DNA of 18,775 nucleotides from CAWEHT01 sp963808455 (GTDB lineage Bacteria > Chloroflexota > Anaerolineae > CG2-30-64-16). The notes under the pieces were generated by a model. That model was not told the origin of the DNA and made no database searches. It saw only the letters and a list, made by a program, of their open reading frames with translations. Below are positions 8,228-15,656 of the stretch, piece after piece; within the stretch, counting starts at the first letter, position 1; each line of letters opens with the position of its first letter. Where the stretch lies: contig CAWEHT010000338.1 in assembly GCA_963808455.1 (NCBI GenBank), forward strand, positions 1 to 18,775, written 5' to 3'. The translations under genes and the position numbers were made by a program.

Positions 8228-10360
8228 GTGCTCGGTCGATCACCAACCGGATCCCAGCCGGATGCCAGCGGGCGCGTCGGCGCGGGGGTCGCACTGCCCT
8301 TGGGGGCGCATCAGCGGGGCGATGGCGTAAACTTCGCCGTCTTCAGCCGCCATGCCACGAGCGTGCAACTCGAGCTATATGACTCGTCTGCAGACACGAT
8401 GCCGCACGAGATCCTGGAGCTGAGCTCTCCCAGGCATCGCACAGGTGACATCTGGCATGTGTGGGTAAGAGGCATCCAACCAGGCCAACTCTATGCCTAT
8501 CGGGCAGATGGGCCCTACTCCCCAGCTACAGGGCTGCGCTTCAACCCGCACTGTCTGCTTCTCGACCCGTATGCCACTGCCATCACCCACCTCGATGACT
8601 GGGATTTCAGGCGCACGCTGGCCTACGATCCTGCCTCGCCATCGGCCGACCTGGCCAGTTCTGAGCGCGATGATGCAGGCGACATGCCGAAATGCATCTT
8701 CACTCAGAACCACTTCGACTGGGAAGATTACCGGCCGCTCAACCACCCCTTGTCGGAGACGATCATCTACGAGACGCACGTCAGAGGCCTGACGGTTCAT
8801 CCCAGCTCGGGGGCCAAGCATCCGGGCACCTACCGCGGCCTCGTCGAGAAGATCCCGTACCTGCTGGCGCTGGGCGTGACGGCGGTGGAGCTCATGCCGG
8901 TGCAGGAGTTCAACGAGGACGCGTCTCTCATGGTCAACCCGCTGACAGGGGAACGGCTAAAGGAATATTGGGGATATAACCCGGTGTGCCTGCGAGCGCC
9001 GAAGGCCGCGTATAGCAGCGACCGCCGGCTGGGGCGCCAGAATCTTGAATTCAAGGAAATGGTCAAGGCCTGCCACCGCGCTGGACTGGAGGTGTTCCTT
9101 GACGTGGTCTTCAACCACACGGCGGAAGGCAACGAGCTCGGGCCGACCCTCTCATTGCGCGGGCTCGACAACAGCATCTACTACATGCTGGCAGAAGACA
9201 AGCGACGTTACAAGAATTACTCCGGTACAGGCAACACCGTGCTGGGCAACCATCCCGTGGTGCTCGAGCTGATCCTGGACGCTTTGCGCTATTGGGTCAT
9301 GGAAATGCACGTCGATGGGTTCCGATTCGACCTGGCTTCCGTTCTGGCCAGAGATCGCCGCGGCGAGTTGCTGCCAAACGCGCCGATCCTGGAACGGATC
9401 GCCCAGAATCCCATCCTCCGTGGGGCCAAAATCATCGCCGAAGCCTGGGATGCCGGCGGAGCCTACCAGGTCGGGCGTTTTTCAGAAGGGCGCTGGGCCG
9501 AGTGGAACGGCTATTTCCGCGATGACGTCCGGCGCTTCTGGCGCGGCGACCTGGGCATGGTGGCGGTCTTTGCGAGCCGCATTGCCGGTAGTTCCGACCA
9601 TTACCAGAGCTCGGGCAAGAGCCCGGAGAGCAGTATCAACTTCGTAACCTGCCATGACGGCTTCACTCTGAATGATCTGGTCAGCTACCGCCACAAGCAT
9701 AACGAAGGGAACGGAGAAGATAATCGCGACGGCCTGGACGAGAACTTTAGCGATAGCTACGGGCCCGAGGGCATCACGACGGATGGCGCTGTCGAGGAGG
9801 TCCGGCAGAGGCAAATCAAGAACTTCCTGCTCACGCTGTTCATCTCGCGGGGCGTGCCGATGCTCCTCGGCGGGGACGAATTCCGGCGCACGCAGCTTGG
9901 CAACAACAACGCCTACTGCCAGGATAACCCTATCAGTTGGTATGACTGGTCTCTGCTCGACCGGCACGGGGACATCTATCGCTTCACACGCGGAATGATT
10001 GCCTTTCGCAAGGCACATCCCGTCCTGAGACAGGGCACATTTTACACCGACGACGAACTGCGCTGGTTCGATGCCGGCGGCAGATCACCAAACTGGTTCG
10101 ATCCCCATCTCAAGCAACTTGCCTGCTTGATCTTTGGGAAGGGCCAGCCGGACATCTTTCTCATGTTCAATGCGGACGTCGCGCCGGTAAGGTTCGCCCT
10201 GCCGCCGGCGAGACAGCCGTTACCGTGGCGCCTGGCCGTTGACACTTCGCGTGTCTCGCCCCGCGACATCATGGAACTGGGGGACGAGATCCTTCTCGCG
10301 GACCAGCGTTCCTACCAGGTGGACTCCCGGACCAGCGTGATCCTGGTGGCAGAAGGTTGA
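8228..10360 (+). CDS. glgX: Glycogen debranching enzyme GlgX (isoamylase-type, GH13)
   Basis: Intact 710-residue GH13 isoamylase-type protein; it hydrolyses alpha-1,6 branches of glycogen in the cytoplasm. An N-terminal CBM48-like domain (PLGAHQRGDGVNFAVFSRHA) is followed by the catalytic barrel with the four GH13 signatures: DVVFNHT (292-298), DGFRFDLAS (363-371, nucleophile D368), IAEAWD (acid/base E405) and CHDG (H476-D477). YETHVRGLT and FISRGVPMLLGGDEFRRTQ-type stretches are also typical of GlgX/TreX. The length is normal for the family. It stands alone: divergent from the MT-A70 gene and convergent with the molybdenum hydroxylase operon, so no glycogen operon is visible. One oddity is that the usual hydrophobic run after WGYNPV (commonly xFFAP) reads VCLRAP at about residues 252-257, either a real variant or local sequence error. 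Confidence 0.95.
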   Translation: MLGRSPTGSQPDASGRVGAGVALPLGAHQRGDGVNFAVFSRHATSVQLELYDSSADTMPHEILELSSPRHRTGDIWHVWVRGIQPGQLYAYRADGPYSPATGLRFNPHCLLLDPYATAITHLDDWDFRRTLAYDPASPSADLASSERDDAGDMPKCIFTQNHFDWEDYRPLNHPLSETIIYETHVRGLTVHPSSGAKHPGTYRGLVEKIPYLLALGVTAVELMPVQEFNEDASLMVNPLTGERLKEYWGYNPVCLRAPKAAYSSDRRLGRQNLEFKEMVKACHRAGLEVFLDVVFNHTAEGNELGPTLSLRGLDNSIYYMLAEDKRRYKNYSGTGNTVLGNHPVVLELILDALRYWVMEMHVDGFRFDLASVLARDRRGELLPNAPILERIAQNPILRGAKIIAEAWDAGGAYQVGRFSEGRWAEWNGYFRDDVRRFWRGDLGMVAVFASRIAGSSDHYQSSGKSPESSINFVTCHDGFTLNDLVSYRHKHNEGNGEDNRDGLDENFSDSYGPEGITTDGAVEEVRQRQIKNFLLTLFISRGVPMLLGGDEFRRTQLGNNNAYCQDNPISWYDWSLLDRHGDIYRFTRGMIAFRKAHPVLRQGTFYTDDELRWFDAGGRSPNWFDPHLKQLACLIFGKGQPDIFLMFNADVAPVRFALPPARQPLPWRLAVDTSRVSPRDIMELGDEILLADQRSYQVDSRTSVILVAEG

Positions 10361-10505
10361 GACCCGACGGGTAGGCGTTCAGGAGATAGGCGGGGTATTT
10401 CGGGATGGATAGGATGCGTAGTTTCGAAATCCTGTCCATCCTGCGAATCATCAGTCCAATTCGAGCAACACGCCTGGTTTGACGTGAACGGTCGAGCCAG
10501 CGGCT
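10361..10505. other. Convergent gap between glgX and the molybdenum hydroxylase operon
   Basis: 145 bp with no gene. It holds the stem-loop at 10403-10441 and otherwise nothing I can name. Confidence 0.6.
10403..10441. terminator. 13-bp stem-loop, possible bidirectional terminator or intergenic palindromic repeat
   Basis: The arm GGATGGATAGGAT (10403-10415) pairs with ATCCTGTCCATCC (10429-10441) over 13 positions with a single G-T type mismatch and a 13-nt loop. It lies 42 nt after the glgX stop and 64 nt after the last stop of the minus-strand operon, suited to ending both transcripts. It has no U-tract on either side, so it is not a textbook intrinsic terminator. The CAGGAT units at 9-nt spacing on the minus strand are also compatible with a dispersed intergenic repeat. 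Confidence 0.5.
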
Positions 10506-12887
10506 TCAGGCTATCTCTGCGGTCGCTTGCAGACCGAGCTTGCACATCCGGCTCGAACCTTCGGGGCGCAGGTCGTGGCCCAGAAGCATCCTTTCCAGGG
10601 TGGCTGGGAGGTGGTTGATCCGCTGCCCGGTGGCGTGATAGACAGCATTGAGAATGGCCGGGGCGGCAGGGACCATGCCGGGCTCACCGATGTTCTTGGC
10701 GCCGAATGGGCCGTCGATGAACGGTTTCTCGACGAAGTGGGCTACGATTTCGGGGACGTCCAGAGCCGTTGGGATCAGGTATTCATCGAAATTGGTGGCC
10801 TGGATATAGCCCTTGTCGAAGTCGACGCGCTCCATGAGCGCATACCCCAGCCCGAGCGCGATGCCGCCGCACAGCTGGCCAACGGCGCCTTGCGGGAAGA
10901 TGACTGTTCCAGTGTTGTGGGCTGCCCAGATGCCGGTCACGTCGATCTTGCCGGTGCCCAGGTCCACGAGCACTTCCGCCACCTGCGCGCCGAAATGATA
11001 CGCAAAATAGGGCTTTCCGCTCCCGGATTCGAAGGACCAGTGGTTTTCTGGCGCGCTCCAACGCCCCTGCGCCGATAGTTGATACCCCAGGCGGCGTGCG
11101 TGCGTTACAACGTCCTCGAAGGAGGCCGGCTCCTCGTTGGGGCCGACGTATAATTCGCCCTGGCGCAGGACCTGCACCGTCTCGCAGCCAAACAAGTCGG
11201 CCGCGGCGCGTGTGAGAAGGCTATCCAGGCGGCCCGCCGCGACCCGCACCGCATTGCCACCCAATACCGTGGCCCGCGATGCCACGGTAGGCCCGCTGTT
11301 CACCGGGATGTCGGTGTCGGGACGAGGCATATGGAAGCGCTCGGGCCGCGCCCCTAACGTCTCGGCTGCGATGAGGGTAAAGACCGTGCGCGAGCCGGTT
11401 CCGTAGTCGGTCAGCCCCGAAGCCAGGCTGAGGCTGCAGTCATCGTTCACCACGATGTTGCACAACGCGAAGTCAGCACCCTCAGCGCCCAATGACATGC
11501 CGTGGAAGACCGCAGCGACGCCGATGCCTCGCCGGAATTCGCCCGCTGCCGGAGCGATCCCGGAAGCAGCGTGTTGGCGGCCATATTCGGCCCTCTTGCG
11601 ATCCCAGTCGGAGTCGCGCCGCACTTGCTTGAGGCAGTCAGCCAGCGCCACGTCGTCCCCTAGACGTTGCCCATGAGGCGTGACGTCGCCGGGCCGCAGG
11701 CAGTTGTTCAGGCGCAGGTCGATGGGGTCCACGCCGAGCACTTCAGCCAAATCGTCCATGGCCTGCTCGATCCCCGCGCACACCTCGGTGTTGCCGAATC
11801 CGCGGAAAGCGCCCGCGTAGCCGTTGTTCGTGTAGGCGACATCCGTGTCCACGTGGCATGCGTCGTAGCGGTATGGCCCCATCGCGTGGATGCTCGATCG
11901 CCAGGCAGTAAATGGTGTGATCGCCGCGTAAGCGCCGCTGTCCACCACGGCCCTGATCTTGCTGGCCCGGAGCTTGCCGGAGCGGTCGGCGCCCAGTTCA
12001 ATGTGCATGCGCATCGCATCACGTTTGTACGAGAAGATGATCGATTCCTCTCGCGAGAACGTCATGCGCACCGGACGACCCGTCAACAGTGCCAGCTTAG
12101 CGACCTGGGCCGAAGTCTGGTACATCTGGTCGTCTTTGCCGCCGAAGGCGCCGCCCACTTGTGGCTGGATGGACCGCACGTTCTCCGGGTCGAGCCCTAA
12201 CACACGACACAGGTTGTCACGGTTCAGGTACGGGCTCTGGCACGAGGCGTAGACCGTAACGCCGGTCTCGTCTGGCCAGGGCATCGCCAGGGCCCCTTCC
12301 GTCTCGATGTAGGCGTGCTCCTGATGCATGGTCGTGTAATCGCGTTCGACCTTCGCTTCGCTGGCAGCAAGCAGCGCATCCGGATCGCCGCCACGCACCT
12401 TGTAGGCCACCAGCAGATTGCCGCGGGGCGTCTCCGGGGCATCCCAGGGCCGTTCGCCGACGATGAACGCACCGGGTTTCAGCGCCTCCTCGGGGTCGAA
12501 GAGAGGCGGCAGGGGCTCCAGCTCGACGACAATCGCTGCCAGCCCTGCCTCCAGCGCCTCTACTGTTTCGGCTGCCAGCGCAGCGATGGCATCGCCCACG
12601 TAGCGCACCCGTTCGTGCGCCAGCATGTACATGTCCGCAACCGGGAAACCGAACCGGCCATGATCGACGAAATCGTCACCGGTGATCGCCGCGAGCACTC
12701 CCGGCACGGCGAGCGCCGGGCGCACATCGATGCGGGCGATCCGCGCATGAGGCAAGAGGCTGCGGAGGCAACGCGCGTACAGCATCCCCGGAAGCCGCAG
12801 GTCACTGGCGTACTTGGCAGTTCCCAATACCTTTTCCAGGGCGTCCACACGGGTGGCAGGCTTGCCGACGTAGGTAAAGTCATCCAT
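10506..12887 (-). CDS. xdhD: Molybdopterin-binding subunit of a molybdenum hydroxylase (XdhD-type)
   Basis: Intact 793-residue large subunit of the xanthine dehydrogenase/aldehyde oxidase family, carrying the Mo-pterin cofactor and hydroxylating a C-H bond of an N-heterocycle or aldehyde. Motifs are KVLGTAKYASDL near the start, QVGGAFGGKDD at 243-253 (cofactor contact), AFRGFG at 360-365 and the catalytic Glu in GEPGMVP at 734-740. Start ATG 12887 (MDDFTYVGKP) overlaps the end of the [2Fe-2S] gene by 8 nt, indicating translational coupling; the frame open upstream to 13082 is inside that gene. In E. coli XdhD the [2Fe-2S] and Mo parts are one fused chain; here they are separate. The symbol reflects order and neighbours (ygfK, ssnA, FAD subunit), which point to the selenium-dependent group. 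No sequence feature by itself proves the labile selenium ligand, and the substrate is unknown. It is the last gene of the operon. Confidence 0.9.
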   Translation of the reverse strand: MDDFTYVGKPATRVDALEKVLGTAKYASDLRLPGMLYARCLRSLLPHARIARIDVRPALAVPGVLAAITGDDFVDHGRFGFPVADMYMLAHERVRYVGDAIAALAAETVEALEAGLAAIVVELEPLPPLFDPEEALKPGAFIVGERPWDAPETPRGNLLVAYKVRGGDPDALLAASEAKVERDYTTMHQEHAYIETEGALAMPWPDETGVTVYASCQSPYLNRDNLCRVLGLDPENVRSIQPQVGGAFGGKDDQMYQTSAQVAKLALLTGRPVRMTFSREESIIFSYKRDAMRMHIELGADRSGKLRASKIRAVVDSGAYAAITPFTAWRSSIHAMGPYRYDACHVDTDVAYTNNGYAGAFRGFGNTEVCAGIEQAMDDLAEVLGVDPIDLRLNNCLRPGDVTPHGQRLGDDVALADCLKQVRRDSDWDRKRAEYGRQHAASGIAPAAGEFRRGIGVAAVFHGMSLGAEGADFALCNIVVNDDCSLSLASGLTDYGTGSRTVFTLIAAETLGARPERFHMPRPDTDIPVNSGPTVASRATVLGGNAVRVAAGRLDSLLTRAAADLFGCETVQVLRQGELYVGPNEEPASFEDVVTHARRLGYQLSAQGRWSAPENHWSFESGSGKPYFAYHFGAQVAEVLVDLGTGKIDVTGIWAAHNTGTVIFPQGAVGQLCGGIALGLGYALMERVDFDKGYIQATNFDEYLIPTALDVPEIVAHFVEKPFIDGPFGAKNIGEPGMVPAAPAILNAVYHATGQRINHLPATLERMLLGHDLRPEGSSRMCKLGLQATAEIA

Positions 12888-13362
12888 GGATCTTGGCCTC
12901 CGACCGCTTCGCCGCCGCTGCCTCGATGGCGTCAACGATCTGTTGATAACCCGTGCAACGGCAGAGATTGCCGGCGATGGCCTCACGGATCTGGCGACGC
13001 GTTGGCCGCGGATGCGCCGCCAGCAGTGCCTCTCCTGCCAGGACCATGCCCGGAGTGCAGAAGCCACATTGCACGGCGCCATAATCTATGAACGCTTCCT
13101 GCAGGTCATCCGGGCCGCCGTCGGGTCCCCGGATGCCTTCGATGGTCGTTATATGCCGGCCGCCTGCCTGCGGCGCCAACGTCAAGCACGAATTGACCAG
13201 GCGCCCATCCAGCAGCACAGAGCAGGCCCCACACTCGCCAACGCCGCAGCCTTCCTTTGTGCCGGTCAGGTGCAGGTGATCACGCAACAATTGAAGCAAG
13301 CTGATGTCGGCAGGGGCGTCCACGGACACGGGTGAACCATTGAGCTCAAAAGCAATCTTCAT
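12880..13362 (-). CDS. [2Fe-2S] small subunit of the molybdenum hydroxylase
   Basis: Intact 160-residue protein of the XdhC/CoxS type, carrying two [2Fe-2S] clusters and passing electrons from the Mo centre to the FAD subunit. The plant-ferredoxin-like cluster is held by C39, C44, C47 and C59 (EGCGVGECGACSVLLDG and NSC). The second, helical cluster is held by C99, C102, C134 and C136 (QCGFCTPGM and LCRCTGY). Start ATG 13362 gives the canonical N-terminus MKIAFELNG and overlaps the FAD-subunit stop by 4 nt (ATGA); its 3' end overlaps the Mo subunit by 8 nt. This corresponds to the N-terminal part of E. coli XdhD. Confidence 0.95.
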   Translation of the reverse strand: MKIAFELNGSPVSVDAPADISLLQLLRDHLHLTGTKEGCGVGECGACSVLLDGRLVNSCLTLAPQAGGRHITTIEGIRGPDGGPDDLQEAFIDYGAVQCGFCTPGMVLAGEALLAAHPRPTRRQIREAIAGNLCRCTGYQQIVDAIEAAAAKRSEAKIHG

Positions 13363-14243
13363 CGGTCGGACCCCTGGGATGATGTCGTGCTCGCGCATAC
13401 GGTGCACAGCGCCCGAGCCACAAGTGCAGCCAGGGCCGGTTCTTTGTATTCGCTCGACCAGCGCCTGCCCGAGATGCGCACCATTTCGGACGCGGCCAAC
13501 TGGCCGGCCTCCTGCCAGAGGCGGGTATCGGGCAGCTGCCCGACGAGCATGGCTTCGACTGCGGTGAAGCGGCGGATCTGCGGCGTAGCAGCGCCAGGCA
13601 CCAGGCGCGCCTCGGCGATGCGACCCTGCGCATCCAGGCGGCCGAGCGCGGCGACCGTGAGCCTCGAGATGGCCATCGCATTGCGCCGGCCCAGTTTCAA
13701 GAAGACGCTGTGGGCCTCGGGATGCGGAACGCGGTAGCTGAACGAGAGGAGCAGACCGCCGGCAGGTATCTGTGTGCGGTTCGGGCGGAGAACCAGGTCT
13801 GACACCGGCCATTCCTGCGAGCCGGCCGGCGTTTGTATCCTGGCGGCTGCATCCAGGCAGACCAATGCGGGCAGCGAATCGGCACAGGCGGCGGCGTTGG
13901 CGACATTGCCCCCGATGGTGCCCATATTGCGGACCTGGACCGCGCCCACCTGCGCGGAGGCCTCGGACAGCACCGGCGCGGTCTCCCGAACGATCGAGCT
14001 CTCGAGCACCTCGCTGAAACTGGCTGCCGCGCCGATGGTCACCAGGCCATCCTCTCTGGCGATGCGATGGAGTTCTGGGACCATAGTGATGTCTACGACG
14101 CGGTCGCATAGGTGCCGGTCTTGCCGCGCCAGAAGCATAAGGTCTGTGCCGCCGGCCAAGACCCGGCTGCGGAGGCCCGGCTCATTCAGCAGAGCAACCG
14201 CTTGCTGCACATCCAGGGCCCGGACGTAGGTGAATCGCTCCAT
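13359..14243 (-). CDS. ygfM: FAD-binding medium subunit of the molybdenum hydroxylase (YgfM-type)
   Basis: Intact 294-residue protein of the CoxM/XdhB family, which takes electrons from the [2Fe-2S] clusters onto FAD. The FAD-binding signatures are AGGTDLM at 30-36 and NMGTIGGNVANAAACAD at 106-122. Start ATG 14243 (MERFTYVRAL) has an AAGGAT-like ribosome binding site. It lies 39 nt after ssnA and overlaps the [2Fe-2S] gene by 4 nt. The position directly after ssnA is that of ygfM in E. coli, which is why that symbol is used; by sequence alone it is a generic FAD subunit. Confidence 0.9.
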   Translation of the reverse strand: MERFTYVRALDVQQAVALLNEPGLRSRVLAGGTDLMLLARQDRHLCDRVVDITMVPELHRIAREDGLVTIGAAASFSEVLESSIVRETAPVLSEASAQVGAVQVRNMGTIGGNVANAAACADSLPALVCLDAAARIQTPAGSQEWPVSDLVLRPNRTQIPAGGLLLSFSYRVPHPEAHSVFLKLGRRNAMAISRLTVAALGRLDAQGRIAEARLVPGAATPQIRRFTAVEAMLVGQLPDTRLWQEAGQLAASEMVRISGRRWSSEYKEPALAALVARALCTVCASTTSSQGSDR

Positions 14244-14282
14244 GGGCTAGATCCTTTTCCTCGCTTGACTATAGGTTAGCTA

Positions 14283-15638
14283 TCAATCGGACAACTGGCT
14301 GCAACGCTCCCATACTTTGGCAGAGAGTTCCCGGGCGCGCGCCGCGATGGAGGCTTCATCGAGCGTCAACAAGACGCGATCTCGCATCAGCCACTTGCCG
14401 GCCACCATGGTGCCCGTGATCGCGCTGGCTTCAAAGCCAAACAGGATGTGCCAGGGCAGGTTGCCGGCCGTCAGCTCCGTGAACGGATGATAGTCTACCA
14501 GGATGATGTCGGCGTAGGCGCCGGGGTTGAGCTGGCCCAGTGGTGCAGCGGGCCAGAACATGCGGGCCAAAGAGGCATTGTTCGTCACCGCCATCTTCAT
14601 GATATCGTAGCCATTGGCTCGCCGCGGGTCTTTGTGCCACAGTTTGTGAACGAGGTAGGCTTCTTTCCATTCGGCCCACATGTTATTCGAGAAGCCGTCG
14701 TTCCCCATGGCCACCTTGATACCGCCGTGTAACATGCTCTCTACCGCAGCCACGCCGACGGCGTTGTTCATGTTGGAGCGCGGCTGGTGCGTGACCCAGG
14801 TGTCCGTGTCGCGCAGGATCCCCATCTCCCATGGATCGATGTGCACGCAGTGCGCCAGGATGCTCTTGCTGCCCAAGATACCGGCCCCGTGAAGCCGTTC
14901 GACCACACGCTTGCCGCTTCGGCGGAGGCTGTCTTCCTGGTCGGCAGCCCCTTCGGCGGCGTGGATGTGAAAGCCGGTCTCCAGCCCCTGCGCTGCCGCC
15001 ACGCAGTCGGCGAGCGTCTCATCGGACAGGGTGAGCGACGCGTGCAGGCCAAAAGACGCCGCCAGGAGCCGGTTGCTGGCGCCCCCCCCGCTTCGCAACG
15101 ACCGCAAGAAGCGCACATTCTCGGCGATGCCGGCCTGGGCCCCGGCGCGGCCGTTGCGATCGGTTACTTCATAGCACAGACTGGCTCGCAGGCCGGATTG
15201 GGTCACTGCCTCGCCGATCCGGTCCAGGCTGCCGTCGATCGCAGCAGGGCTGGCATGGTGGTCGATCAGCGTGGTCGTGCCATTCTTGATCGCATCGACC
15301 AGACAGACGAGGGCGCTGTACTTGACGTCCTCGTCGAGCAACGCCCGATCGAGGCGCCACCACAGCTTATTCAGAATCTCGACGAAGTCGCGTGCCGGGT
15401 CGCCTGGGATCGCCATCCACGGCGAGAACGCCCCATAGAAGTGTGTGTGGGCGCAGATGTTGCCGGGCATGATGTACTGGCCGCCCGCGTCCACGGTCTC
15501 TTCTGCCGGATATGCCGCCTGTAGCTTGCCGGAATCACCAACGTCCGTGATCAGGCCGCCATGGACCCGCACCGCACCCTTCGCGATGATCTGCGGATCG
15601 CTGCCGAAAGTCACGACATTGCCATTGGTAATAAGCAC
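14283..15638 (-). CDS. ssnA: SsnA-type metal-dependent amidohydrolase
   Basis: Intact 451-residue amidohydrolase-superfamily protein (TIM-barrel metallohydrolase; E. coli SsnA is about 440 residues). Metal-site motifs run in order: AHTHFYG (H64, H66), HIHAAEG, ILAHCVH and the late Asp of MGNDGFSNNMW. TTTLIDHHASP is typical of the deaminase-like branch. The family is related to guanine and other heterocycle deaminases, and SsnA is a constant member of the selenium-dependent molybdenum hydroxylase locus, but its reaction is not firmly established. A deaminase or ring hydrolase acting on a purine-derived or related compound is an inference. GTG 15638 is chosen because a perfect AGGAGG (15649-15644) lies 5 nt upstream and the N-terminus MLITNGNVVTF fits the family. 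It follows ygfK by 18 nt. Confidence 0.92.
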   Translation of the reverse strand: MLITNGNVVTFGSDPQIIAKGAVRVHGGLITDVGDSGKLQAAYPAEETVDAGGQYIMPGNICAHTHFYGAFSPWMAIPGDPARDFVEILNKLWWRLDRALLDEDVKYSALVCLVDAIKNGTTTLIDHHASPAAIDGSLDRIGEAVTQSGLRASLCYEVTDRNGRAGAQAGIAENVRFLRSLRSGGGASNRLLAASFGLHASLTLSDETLADCVAAAQGLETGFHIHAAEGAADQEDSLRRSGKRVVERLHGAGILGSKSILAHCVHIDPWEMGILRDTDTWVTHQPRSNMNNAVGVAAVESMLHGGIKVAMGNDGFSNNMWAEWKEAYLVHKLWHKDPRRANGYDIMKMAVTNNASLARMFWPAAPLGQLNPGAYADIILVDYHPFTELTAGNLPWHILFGFEASAITGTMVAGKWLMRDRVLLTLDEASIAARARELSAKVWERCSQLSD

Positions 15639-15643
15639 GGTTT

Positions 15644-15649
15644 CCTCCT
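15644..15649 (-). promoter_or_regulatory. Ribosome binding site AGGAGG deciding the ssnA GTG start
   Basis: A perfect AGGAGG on the minus strand, 5 nt from GTG 15638, placed between the ygfK stop (15659-15657) and ssnA. Confidence 0.7.
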
Positions 15650-15656
15650 CGGGTCC

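Noticed and set aside
12315..13091. 258-residue plus-strand open frame
   Set aside because: It lies opposite the Mo and [2Fe-2S] subunits, whose motifs are unmistakable. No ribosome binding site or family features.
14787..15524. 245-residue plus-strand open frame
   Set aside because: Antisense to ssnA, which carries all expected metal-binding motifs.
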